A stretch of 64,000 nucleotides of DNA from Akkermansia sp. (GTDB lineage: Bacteria > Verrucomicrobiota > Verrucomicrobiia > Verrucomicrobiales > Akkermansiaceae): the NCBI GenBank assembly GCA_022787425.1, contig JALFWB010000002.1, forward strand, positions 29,396 to 93,395. Direction: 5' to 3'. This document shows positions 1 to 6,778 of this stretch, piece after piece (position 1 is the stretch's first letter; each line of letters opens with the position of its first letter). The position numbers and the translations under genes are program-made. The notes below the pieces were generated by a model. It was not told where the DNA came from. It was given only the letters and a program-made list of their open reading frames with translations, and did not search any database.

Positions 1-399
1 CCGGACATGCGCTGATCGGGATACCCGGCCCTGTCTGTAAATGCCGATCAGCTCCTCGCTATTCTCGCGCTTTCATTTACCGATGATTCCGCGCCCTCCC
101 AAAGCCGCATTGCAGCCGCGCCTACTTCGAGCGGAAGCGCCGACAGGGAAAGTACGCAGCAGGAGAATCCTCGGCAAGCGTCATTTTTGGGGAGCTTTCC
201 CGCTGCGGTTTGTCAACAGAAAAATGCGGCGACGTGCACATTTTGTTGGAGAACAATTCCCTTCTGCGCCCCAATTTGTCAACCTCTCTCCCGGAAAATT
301 AATCCCGCGACGTGCTTGAAAACGAGATCAGCATACCCGATTTTGCACGCCGGATTTGACGGAGGGCCGAAAAAACAGGCCTTCGGGCGAGCAAAGGTA
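1..399. other. Intergenic region upstream of argD
   Basis: I see no convincing gene here. Short open frames on both strands have no recognisable protein features and look like chance frames in GC-rich DNA. The heptamer TTGTCAA occurs at 210-216 and 276-282, and its reverse complement TTGACAA at 400-406 overlaps the argD -35 box. The heptamers could be operator half-sites, but nothing else supports that. The upstream neighbour lies outside the window. Confidence 0.5.
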
Positions 400-428
400 T
401 TGACAAAAGGGGGGCGCGGGAGTACTCT
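400..428 (+). promoter_or_regulatory. argD promoter, leaderless type
   Basis: TTGACA at 400-405, a 17-nt spacer, then TACTCT at 423-428. Only 9 nt separate the -10 box from the ATG at 438, so transcription should begin about 3 nt before the start codon. There is no room for a ribosome binding site. Confidence 0.75.
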
Positions 429-437
429 TTTGGCGCT

Positions 438-1676
438 ATGAGTTCTGAATACGTACTTCCTACATACGGTCGCGCGCCGCTTACGCCGGCGAAGGGTGAG
501 GGATCCTACCTGTACGACACGGAGGGGCGACGCTATGTGGACTTCTGCTGCGGGATTGCGACCTGCTGTCTGGGGCATTGCTACCCGGCGGTGGTGGAGG
601 CCCTCTGCAAGCAGGCGCATACGCTGATGCACTGCTCGAACCTCTACCGCGTGGAGGGACAGGAAGAGCTGGCAGAGCTCATTGTACGAGAGATCGTGGG
701 CATCCCCGGTCGCGTCTTCTTCTGCAACTCCGGCGCGGAGGCGAATGACGGCATCATCAAGGTTGCCCGCCGCTTCGGCCACCGCCGCCCGCAGGCGGAC
801 GGCTCGCCGCGCTACGAGGTCATCACGTTCAACAAGAGTTTCCACGGCCGCACCCTCGGCTCCATGGCCGCCACGGGACAGAAGAAAATCCAGATTGAGT
901 TCGACCCGATGCTCGTGGGCTTCCGCTATGTGGACTTCAACGACATCGAAGCCCTGCGCGCGGCCATCAGCCCCATCACCTGCGGCATTCTGCTGGAAGC
1001 CGTGCAGGGCGAGGGCGGCGTCAACCCCGTGCAACCGGAGTTCCTGCGTGCGGTGGCGCAGCTTTGCCGCGAGAAAGACCTGTTACTGATGATGGACGAG
1101 GTACAGTGCGGATTCTGCCGCTGCGGGACCACGATGGGCTGGAAAGCCGTCTGCCCGGAGGTGGAGCCGGACTTGGTGTCCTGCGCCAAGGGCATCGGCG
1201 GCGGCTTCCCCATGGGCTGCTTCTGGGTGAGCAACCGCGCCATCGATGACGCAGGCACGGAGCTTTCCTCCATCATGGGCCCGGGCTCGCACGGCTCTAC
1301 CTTCGGCGGCACGCCGCTGGCCTGTGCCACCTCGCTGGCCGTGGTGCGCGAGCTGCTGGCTCAGAACCTGGCCGAGCGCGCCAAGCGACTGGGCGAGGTG
1401 GTAAAGCGCGAGGTGGAGAGCTGGGGCCTTCCCTGTGTGGAGGGCGTGCGCGGTCTGGGCCTGCTGCGCGGCGTGGGCTTGCGCCGGGGCTCCTTCACCG
1501 TACCGGAGGGAAGCACCCCCGCCGCCTATGTGAACAACCTTTGCCGCGAGGCCGGCCTGCTGGCCTGCCCCGCCGGGGAGGACACCCTGCGCCTGATCCC
1601 CGCCCTCAACATACCGGAGGAGACCCTCCGCGAGGGCTTGGGCATTCTGCGCAGCGTGCTCACCCGCTTGGCCTGA
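438..1676 (+). CDS. argD: Acetylornithine/succinyldiaminopimelate aminotransferase
   Basis: A 412-aa class III PLP-dependent aminotransferase. It converts N-acetylglutamate semialdehyde to N-acetylornithine in cytoplasmic arginine synthesis; the family often also accepts the succinyl-DAP substrate. Visible motifs are the cofactor-binding NSGAEAN, the FHGRTLGSMAATG region, the MMDEVQCG aspartate that contacts the pyridine ring, and the PLP lysine in SCAKGIGGGFPMG. Length is normal for the family. Because DapL is encoded elsewhere in the window, the arginine role is more likely than a lysine role. The start is fixed by a promoter whose -10 box lies 9 nt upstream. A long hairpin terminator follows. 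Confidence 0.9.
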   Translation: MSSEYVLPTYGRAPLTPAKGEGSYLYDTEGRRYVDFCCGIATCCLGHCYPAVVEALCKQAHTLMHCSNLYRVEGQEELAELIVREIVGIPGRVFFCNSGAEANDGIIKVARRFGHRRPQADGSPRYEVITFNKSFHGRTLGSMAATGQKKIQIEFDPMLVGFRYVDFNDIEALRAAISPITCGILLEAVQGEGGVNPVQPEFLRAVAQLCREKDLLLMMDEVQCGFCRCGTTMGWKAVCPEVEPDLVSCAKGIGGGFPMGCFWVSNRAIDDAGTELSSIMGPGSHGSTFGGTPLACATSLAVVRELLAQNLAERAKRLGEVVKREVESWGLPCVEGVRGLGLLRGVGLRRGSFTVPEGSTPAAYVNNLCREAGLLACPAGEDTLRLIPALNIPEETLREGLGILRSVLTRLA

Positions 1677-1693
1677 TGACAGGCCGCCCCCTG

Positions 1694-1767
1694 CCCCCGA
1701 GGCAAAGCCGGAAATATGGCATGCAGCTCCCGCTGCCGCAATTTCCGCTTGCCCGGGGGCCTTTTTT
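1694..1767 (+). terminator. Long-stem terminator after argD
   Basis: The left arm at 1694-1716 (CCCCCG, GGCAA, CGGAAAT blocks) pairs with the right arm at 1741-1759 (ATTTCCG, TTGCC, CGGGGG), with a smaller inner hairpin. A run of six T follows at 1762-1767. The right arm contains the -35 hexamer of the next gene. Confidence 0.8.
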
Positions 1768-1777
1768 GTGGCAGAAT
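1749..1777 (+). promoter_or_regulatory. Amidase promoter inside the argD terminator
   Basis: TTGCCC at 1749-1754 lies in the descending arm of the argD terminator. A 17-nt spacer leads to CAGAAT at 1772-1777. The ATG at 1785 follows after 7 nt, giving a predicted leaderless or near-leaderless transcript. Confidence 0.6.
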
Positions 1778-1784
1778 GGGGGGC

Positions 1785-2468
1785 ATGCTTCACAGGGGAT
1801 TTTTGTTGATGATGGCTCTTGTTGCCGTACTCTGCTGCACGCAGTGCCAGCAGGAGGCCTCCCTGCGCACGCCGCGCGCCGTGCGCTTTGTTCCGGACCC
1901 GCGGGCCATCGTTCCCCGCAGCATGACCAAGCTGGCGCGCGAGGCGAACATCAAGGCCCGCATTCTGCCCCGCAACTCTCCCCAACGCCGCGCCGCCAAG
2001 CGACTCAACCCGCGTTTCATCACCATCCACAGCACCGCTAACCACGGTTCCACCTCCACCGCCATGCAGCACTCCCGCGCCCTCTGCAACGGAGCTTTCA
2101 CGGACCGCTCGTGGCACCTGACGGTGGATCAGTTCATGGTGGTGCAGAACCTGCCCCTCACCGAGACAGGCTGGCACGCAGGCAACGCCGCCGGTAACAG
2201 AAACTCCATCGGCATCGAGATGTGCGAGAGTGAGAACACCCGGCAGAATCACTTCCGCACCTGGGAGCGCGCCGCCAAGCTGACCGCCGTGCTCATGAAA
2301 CGCTACGGCCTGAACCTGCGCCATGTGGTGCCGCACTACCACTGGACGCGCAAAAACTGCCCCGCTCCCCTGCTGGACGGCGGGCGTCCGGGTGTGAAGT
2401 GGGCCTGGTTCATCTCCCGCGTGGACTACTACTACCGCTGCATCAACGGCGGTAAGCCCAACCGCTGA
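1785..2468 (+). CDS. Secreted N-acetylmuramoyl-L-alanine amidase (Amidase_2)
   Basis: A 227-aa exported protein with an N-terminal hydrophobic signal (MLHRGFLLMMALVAVLCC). The cysteines at its end suggest a lipoprotein, though the lipobox is imperfect. The catalytic domain is Amidase_2/PGRP-like: ITIHSTAN supplies the first zinc histidine, the middle carries TGWHAGN and the SIGIEMCES strand, and the end has VVPHYHWTRKNCP with further zinc ligands. Such enzymes cut the amide bond between MurNAc and the stem peptide, in remodelling or recycling. The frame stays open further upstream, but the promoter and signal peptide both point to the ATG at 1785. Confidence 0.85.
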   Translation: MLHRGFLLMMALVAVLCCTQCQQEASLRTPRAVRFVPDPRAIVPRSMTKLAREANIKARILPRNSPQRRAAKRLNPRFITIHSTANHGSTSTAMQHSRALCNGAFTDRSWHLTVDQFMVVQNLPLTETGWHAGNAAGNRNSIGIEMCESENTRQNHFRTWERAAKLTAVLMKRYGLNLRHVVPHYHWTRKNCPAPLLDGGRPGVKWAWFISRVDYYYRCINGGKPNR

Positions 2469-2493
2469 TTCCCTGCCCCCACCGCCGCTCACC

Positions 2494-4623
2494 ATGCCGC
2501 AGGAGCTCCGCTTTTCCACCCACCTGGCGGAAGTGGCAGATGTGCCCCCCGCCTTGGAGCGTCGCTTGCAGGCGGCAGGCTTGCAGACCGTGCAGGATGT
2601 GTTGCTGCGCACCCCGCGCCGCTATGAGGACCGCCGGAACTGCCCGCAGATCAGCGAGCTGGCGGAGGGCGAGGCCGCGACCCTGCAGCTGCATGTGTAT
2701 GCTGCGGGGTGGAAGTACTCCCACACGCGCTATTTTCAGGCCTCTGCCGGGGCGGCGGAGCATCCGGAGGGCCCGCGTATTCTGCTGCGCTGGTTCAACA
2801 TGCCCTATGTGGCCAAGCTGCTGGCCACCGGTATGAATATCTCCGCCTACGGCAAGGTGCGCTACTACGCCGGCATTCCCACCATGGCCAACCCCGAGTT
2901 TGAGGTGACGGATGATGAGGAGGCCGGGCAGCAGTTGGCGGAGGCCGCCTTGGGCAACCCCGTTTCGCACGCCTCCTCCGGGCCGAGCGAGACGGTGCAT
3001 ACGGCGCGCATCGTGCCCATCTACCGCGCGGTCGGCGGCGTTCTCCCCCGCCGCTACAGGGAGCTGGTGTGGCAGTTGCTGAGTGCCCTGCCCCCGGATG
3101 CCCGGCCGGAGGGTGAGTATGATATAGCCCCGAGTTACCCTTGGGTCCTCGCCCTGCGGGATCTGCATTTTCCGGAGAGTGAGGAGGCCGCCCGCAAGGC
3201 GCGCCTGCGTTTCTCGCTGCGGGAGTGCTTTGCGCGCCAGTTCTGCGTGGCTTGGCGCCGCCGACAGGCCCGCGCCGAGGGTGGGCAGGTGACGGCTACC
3301 ACCGATGCGTACCTGCACGAGCTGCTGGACAGCCTGCCTTTCTCCCTGACCGCCGCGCAGCAGCGCAGTGTGCAGGAGATACGCGCAGATATGGCGGTGC
3401 CTCGTCCCATGAACCGCCTGTTGCAGGGGGATGTGGGCAGCGGCAAGACCCTCGTGGCTCTCTGTGCCATGCTCCTGGCTCTGGAGAGCGGCAAGACCGC
3501 CGCACTCATGGCACCGACCCAGATTCTGGCGGAGCAGCATTACAAGAACTTCCGCCGCCTGTTGGCTCACACGGATGTGCGGCTGAGCCTGCGGACGTCG
3601 GATCGCGCGGAGTCGGACACGGAGGCGTTGCCGGAGTCCTGCGACACCGAGCCGCACCTCGTGGTCGGTACCCATGCCCTGCTCTACAAAAAGAACCGCC
3701 CCGTCAACCTGGGGTTGGTGGTCATCGATGAGCAGCACAAGTTCGGCGTGGCCCAGCGCGCGCGCCTCATCGATGCGGGGGAGAGGCCGGATGTGCTGGT
3801 GATGACGGCGACGCCCATTCCGCGTACCCTCACCCTCACGCTGTACGGGGACCTGGATGTCTCTGTGCTCGATGAGTTGCCGGCGGGGCGCGGGCGCGTG
3901 CTCACCGTGCTGCGTACCCCCAAGGCCCTGCCGAAAATCGTGCCTTTTTTGCAGAAGGAGCTGGAGGCGGGGCGGCAGGTCTACATCGTGGCTCCGCTGG
4001 TGGAGGAGAGCGAGGCCACGGACCGCGCCTCGGCCATCGGCGCGCTGGAGGCTTGGCAGCACCGCCTGCCCGGGGTGCCCATGGGGCTGCTGCATGGGCG
4101 TCTCTCCGCAGAGGAGAAGGAGAGCGTGATGCAGGATTTCCATGCTAACCGCAGCTCTGTTCTGGTAGCCACCACCGTGGTGGAGGTGGGGGTGGATGTG
4201 CCGAATGCTTCGGTGATGATTATTCATGACGCCGACAGCTTCGGGCTCTCGCAGTTGCACCAGCTGCGCGGGCGCATCGGGCGCGGTCAACATGCCAAGA
4301 GTTACTGCATCCTCCTTTCGGATGCCAAGCCCGGGGAGACGGGGCGCGAGAAGCTGGACATCCTCTGCCGCACCCAAAACGGTTTCGAGATCGCGGAGGA
4401 GGACTTCCGCCTGCGGGGGCCGGGGGATGTGCTCGGCACGGCCCAGAGCGGCTTGGGTGCCGTGCAGTTCCCGGACTGGATCAGCGACATGCGCCTCATC
4501 CACCGCGCCAACCGAGATGCGGAGCGCATCCTGAACGCAGACCCCCACCTGCTCCGACCGGAACACGCCCCCCTGCTCGCCCTCGTGCATCAACAAAACG
4601 GCGAGGGCGCCGTCGTTTCCTGA
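2494..4623 (+). CDS. recG: ATP-dependent DNA helicase RecG
   Basis: A 709-aa superfamily 2 helicase that remodels stalled forks and branch-migrates Holliday junctions. The N-terminal part carries the OB-fold wedge domain. The helicase core has Walker A GDVGSGKT near residue 313, the DEQH box in VIDEQHKFGVAQR, MTATPIPRTL (motif III), VVEVGVDVPNA (motif V) and QLHQLRGRIGRG (motif VI). The C-terminal DFRLRGPGDVLGTAQSG is a RecG hallmark. Length is typical. It begins 25 nt after the amidase stop with no promoter of its own visible, so the two are probably cotranscribed. Confidence 0.95.
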   Translation: MPQELRFSTHLAEVADVPPALERRLQAAGLQTVQDVLLRTPRRYEDRRNCPQISELAEGEAATLQLHVYAAGWKYSHTRYFQASAGAAEHPEGPRILLRWFNMPYVAKLLATGMNISAYGKVRYYAGIPTMANPEFEVTDDEEAGQQLAEAALGNPVSHASSGPSETVHTARIVPIYRAVGGVLPRRYRELVWQLLSALPPDARPEGEYDIAPSYPWVLALRDLHFPESEEAARKARLRFSLRECFARQFCVAWRRRQARAEGGQVTATTDAYLHELLDSLPFSLTAAQQRSVQEIRADMAVPRPMNRLLQGDVGSGKTLVALCAMLLALESGKTAALMAPTQILAEQHYKNFRRLLAHTDVRLSLRTSDRAESDTEALPESCDTEPHLVVGTHALLYKKNRPVNLGLVVIDEQHKFGVAQRARLIDAGERPDVLVMTATPIPRTLTLTLYGDLDVSVLDELPAGRGRVLTVLRTPKALPKIVPFLQKELEAGRQVYIVAPLVEESEATDRASAIGALEAWQHRLPGVPMGLLHGRLSAEEKESVMQDFHANRSSVLVATTVVEVGVDVPNASVMIIHDADSFGLSQLHQLRGRIGRGQHAKSYCILLSDAKPGETGREKLDILCRTQNGFEIAEEDFRLRGPGDVLGTAQSGLGAVQFPDWISDMRLIHRANRDAERILNADPHLLRPEHAPLLALVHQQNGEGAVVS

Positions 4624-4720
4624 CGGGGGTGTTGCGAGACTTCAGGACACTGTGATTATCGAACGGTGAATCGACCGGGGGACGCGGAATTTCGGGAAGG
4701 ATGGGAAAGCGGAGCCCGGC

Positions 4721-4790
4721 GGGGGTGGTTAGCGGGTGCGGAGGTGATGGGTGGTGGTAAGGTGGTAGGTTGTTGACGCGGAATTTTTGG
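4721..4790. repeat. Intergenic repeat module A, copy 1
   Basis: A G/T-rich block that shares most of its sequence with 5720-5790, including GCGGGTGCGG, AGGTGATGGGTGGTGGT and the terminal GACGCGGAATTT. It is a direct repeat in the same orientation, with the copies about 1 kb apart. Confidence 0.75.
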
Positions 4791-4990
4791 AAGGAGCGGA
4801 AATTGGATATCATGCTGTTCTTTGACGGAGAATTCAAAGCAAATTCATCATAGGTAGCTATAGAAATTTTGGCAAAAAAAGTCTCAAGGAACCTACTACG
4901 ATAGACCCAAGAAGTCTCAAGCAAGGCCCCGTATAAACTCCCCTTTCCCTTCATTCCTAAAATTCCGCGTCCTCCCGTAATATCAGCTGC

Positions 4991-5030
4991 CTACTACCCT
5001 CGCGGAGTGAGGTCTCCTTCAAGCCCTGCA
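4991..5030. repeat. Intergenic repeat module B, copy 1
   Basis: A block of about 40 bp similar to 6499-6539. Shared elements are CTACTA at the start, GCGG(A/T)G(T/C)GA, GTCTCC and AAGCCCTGCA at the end. It lies just beyond the 3' end of the first GxxExxY gene, which is on the minus strand. Confidence 0.65.
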
Positions 5031-5089
5031 CATCGTTCCTTTGTCCCGCCTTTCGTTCATTTTGTGTTCTTTTTTCTTGCGCTCTGTTC

Positions 5090-5500
5090 TCAATTGAATG
5101 AGAAGGGCTCTTTGGTGATGGTTTCTGTTATTCCGTTCACAACGCGTTTGATACGACATTTGCGATGATCTCCGAAGTTGAAAATCAGTCCGACTTTCAG
5201 GTGGCTTGCACGGAGATAGTTGTAAACCTGTCCCGTATGGGCATCCGAAAGTTCTGAAACGGCCTTAAGTTCGACAATAATACGGCCAAAGCATATAAAA
5301 TCTGCCCTGTAAGTAGCCTCTAAAAATTCACCCTTGTAGTTTACCTTCAATAGGGCCTCACGTTGAAACGGAATTCCCCTTAATGCGAATTCCCTGGCGA
5401 GAGCCTGTTGATACACTACCTCAGAAAAGCCGTGACCCAAGATGCGATAGACCTCAAACGCAGCTCCGATTACAGCCTCCGTGAGTTGACAATCCATCAT
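5090..5500 (-). CDS. GxxExxY protein, copy 1
   Basis: About 136 aa, a member of the GxxExxY family, which is thought to have a PD-(D/E)XK nuclease-like fold and whose function is not established. The signature GFSEVVY follows GAAFEVYRILGH. The later nuclease-like core is visible as YRADFICFGRIIVELKAV (D, E-x-K pattern). Starts are possible at 5518 (GTG), 5500 or 5497. A promoter-like TTGACT-N17-TATTCG just upstream would place the GTG at 5518 in leaderless spacing, so the start is uncertain. It is a paralogue of the gene at 5912-6304 and sits among intergenic repeats. Confidence 0.8.
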   Translation of the reverse strand: MMDCQLTEAVIGAAFEVYRILGHGFSEVVYQQALAREFALRGIPFQREALLKVNYKGEFLEATYRADFICFGRIIVELKAVSELSDAHTGQVYNYLRASHLKVGLIFNFGDHRKCRIKRVVNGITETITKEPFSFN

Positions 5501-5719
5501 TTCTTTATGTTTCTCCACGAGCGCAACGAATATCACATGACACCTGATAAGTCAACAAAATTCTTCAAATCTTCCTTCCTCCTAAATTAAAAAAGCACCT
5601 GCCGGGTGCCGGGATGGGGGGGGATGCGGAGCCCGGAGAAGATTTCTTGCTGCGGCGCTTGTGGTGAGGGGGTGTTGGAGGGAAGGGGTGGAATTGGGGG
5701 ATGAATGGGGTTTAATGCA

Positions 5720-5790
5720 GGGGTGGGTAGCGGGTGCGGGAGGTGATGGGTGGTGGTGAGGTTGTTGGTTGTTGACGCGGAATTTCGGGA
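5720..5790. repeat. Intergenic repeat module A, copy 2
   Basis: Same orientation as 4721-4790 and nearly the same length, differing by scattered substitutions. It ends in GACGCGGAATTT and runs directly into the left inverted-repeat arm at 5791. Confidence 0.75.
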
Positions 5791-5862
5791 AGGTTAAGAA
5801 GAAGTGCTGAGTGCTGCCGGCCGAGGAAAATTCAGTCCACGGATTGCACAGATTGCACGGAT
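5791..5862. repeat. Left arm of inverted repeat flanking GxxExxY copy 2
   Basis: The arm contains AGGTTAAGAAGAAGTGCTGA, then AATTCAGTCCACGGATTG and CACAGATT. Its reverse complement recurs at 6399-6464 with a few mismatches and a short insertion on the left. The two arms enclose exactly one gene. Confidence 0.8.
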
Positions 5863-5911
5863 CGGGTAGATTTTATTCAGATGATAAGCAAGAGGAAGAG
5901 AATAATGCGTT

Positions 5912-6304
5912 TTAATTGAAAACCAAACGCTTTATCTCAAGCCCATTGCTGTTTCCGAAGTTGTAGAGCAAGCCCAGCCTCAATCCGGTAGCCTTCAGGT
6001 AATGCAGGATCTGATTCTCGTGTGAAGAGTCAAGTCGAGACACGGCCTTCAGCTCGACAATAATCCTTCCGTAACACAAAAAATCCGCCCTGTAGTATTG
6101 TTTGAGTCGGATGCCATTGAAGTAAATGTACAGCCCTCGCTCTTTTTCAAATGGAATTCCCCTTTGCTTCATGCTGATAGCAAGAGCCTCCTGATAGACG
6201 GCCTCCAAAAATCCATGACCCAAAACGTTATAGACCTCTAAGGCAGCACCGTTAATTTTGTAGGTCAGTTCACCGTCTATAAGATCGCTGTTCTCCCGAT
6301 CCAT
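5912..6304 (-). CDS. GxxExxY protein, copy 2
   Basis: A 130-aa GxxExxY-family protein, presumed PD-(D/E)XK-fold, of unknown role. The signature reads GFLEAVY after GAALEVYNVLGH. The core YYRADFLCYGRIIVELKAV matches copy 1 closely, so the two are diverged paralogues. The ATG at 6304 is chosen over an in-frame GTG at 6319. The gene is bracketed by inverted-repeat arms (5791-5862 and 6399-6464), which suggests that gene and flanks moved or duplicated as a unit. Confidence 0.8.
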   Translation of the reverse strand: MDRENSDLIDGELTYKINGAALEVYNVLGHGFLEAVYQEALAISMKQRGIPFEKERGLYIYFNGIRLKQYYRADFLCYGRIIVELKAVSRLDSSHENQILHYLKATGLRLGLLYNFGNSNGLEIKRLVFN

Positions 6305-6398
6305 ACCTTTGTGTATCACAAAAAATTCTATGTCAATCTCTTTTCCGTCGCAGCCTCCTCCCCCATTCTCACGAACAGCATCCGCACAGTCACTCCCT

Positions 6399-6464
6399 AT
6401 CCGTGTGATCTGTGCAATCCGTGGACTGAATTTCCTCCGCCCGTCAGCACTTCTTCTTAACCTT
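6399..6464. repeat. Right arm of inverted repeat flanking GxxExxY copy 2
   Basis: The reverse complement of 5791-5862. It includes GTGCAATCCGTGGACTGAAT and GCACTTCTTCTTAACCTT. Weaker similarity continues for about another 17 bp into a degenerate form of the GACGCGGAATTT motif. Confidence 0.8.
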
Positions 6465-6498
6465 CAAAAAATTCTGCGGCTCCCCCATAAAAACTGCC

Positions 6499-6539
6499 CC
6501 TACTATTACAGCGGTGCGAAGTCTCCCCTAAGCCCTGCA
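6499..6539. repeat. Intergenic repeat module B, copy 2
   Basis: Similar to 4991-5030 and in the same orientation. It lies outside the right inverted-repeat arm and upstream of the glnN regulatory region. Confidence 0.6.
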
Positions 6540-6569
6540 TGCCGCCGTGGTGGTAGGAGGGGGGTGATT

Positions 6570-6626
6570 TTACATTTTTGTAATACCTTTTTGTAGATTT
6601 GTAAAATTTGTCTTACATTTTTGTAA
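6570..6626. promoter_or_regulatory. Paired palindromes upstream of glnN (putative enhancer sites)
   Basis: The identical palindrome-like 14-mer TTACATTTTTGTAA occurs at 6570-6583 and again at 6613-6626, 43 bp apart centre to centre, about four helical turns. A related TTTGTAAAATTTGT lies between them. They sit roughly 90-150 bp upstream of a sigma-54 promoter, the usual place for activator binding sites. The sequence differs from the enterobacterial NtrC site, so the activator is unknown. Confidence 0.65.
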
Positions 6627-6701
6627 ATCTCTTCCGGGGGCGGAGGGGGTGGAAAAGTTGTAAGTTGTTGAGAATCAAGGGCTTAGAGATTTTTGAGAAA
6701 G

Positions 6702-6718
6702 TTGGCACGGCGTTTGCA
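6702..6718 (+). promoter_or_regulatory. Sigma-54 promoter of glnN
   Basis: TTGGCACGGCGTTTGCA matches the sigma-54 consensus YTGGCACGrNNNTTGCW at every defined position. Transcription would start near 6730, about 50 nt before the glnN ATG. The in-frame extension of the gene back to 6608 covers this promoter and is therefore rejected as coding. Confidence 0.85.
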
Positions 6719-6778
6719 AGAGAGAAGGGTGCAGACTGCGAGAACGAGGCAGCCGCAGAACACAAACCGAACCAAGAT

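Larger units (their letters stand above)
4624..5089. other. Repeat-rich intergenic region
   Basis: About 465 bp without a supported gene. It contains G-rich tracts, the motif GACGCGGAATTT at 4681 and 4774 and inverted at 4960-4971, and two longer modules that recur near 5.7 kb and 6.5 kb (listed separately). A 152-aa frame on the minus strand at 4496-4954 runs back into recG and shows no family features. Confidence 0.6.
5537..5911. other. Repeat-rich spacer between the two GxxExxY genes
   Basis: No gene is supported here. It holds the second copy of module A (5720-5790) and the left arm of an inverted repeat (5791-5862) that brackets the next gene. Confidence 0.6.

Noticed and set aside
1083..2612. 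509-aa minus-strand frame across argD and the amidase gene
   Set aside because: Covers two well-supported genes and their terminator; composition is typical of antisense shadow.
2443..4596. 717-aa frame on the minus strand
   Set aside because: Exactly antisense to recG, whose helicase motifs are complete. The frame is His/Arg/Gln-rich shadow sequence caused by high GC at third positions.
4496..4954. 152-aa minus-strand frame next to recG
   Set aside because: Overlaps the recG 3' end and the intergenic repeat module A; no protein features.
6608..6778. N-terminal extension of glutamine synthetase
   Set aside because: It spans the sigma-54 promoter at 6702-6718, so it would not be on the main transcript, and its sequence is unlike GSIII N-termini.
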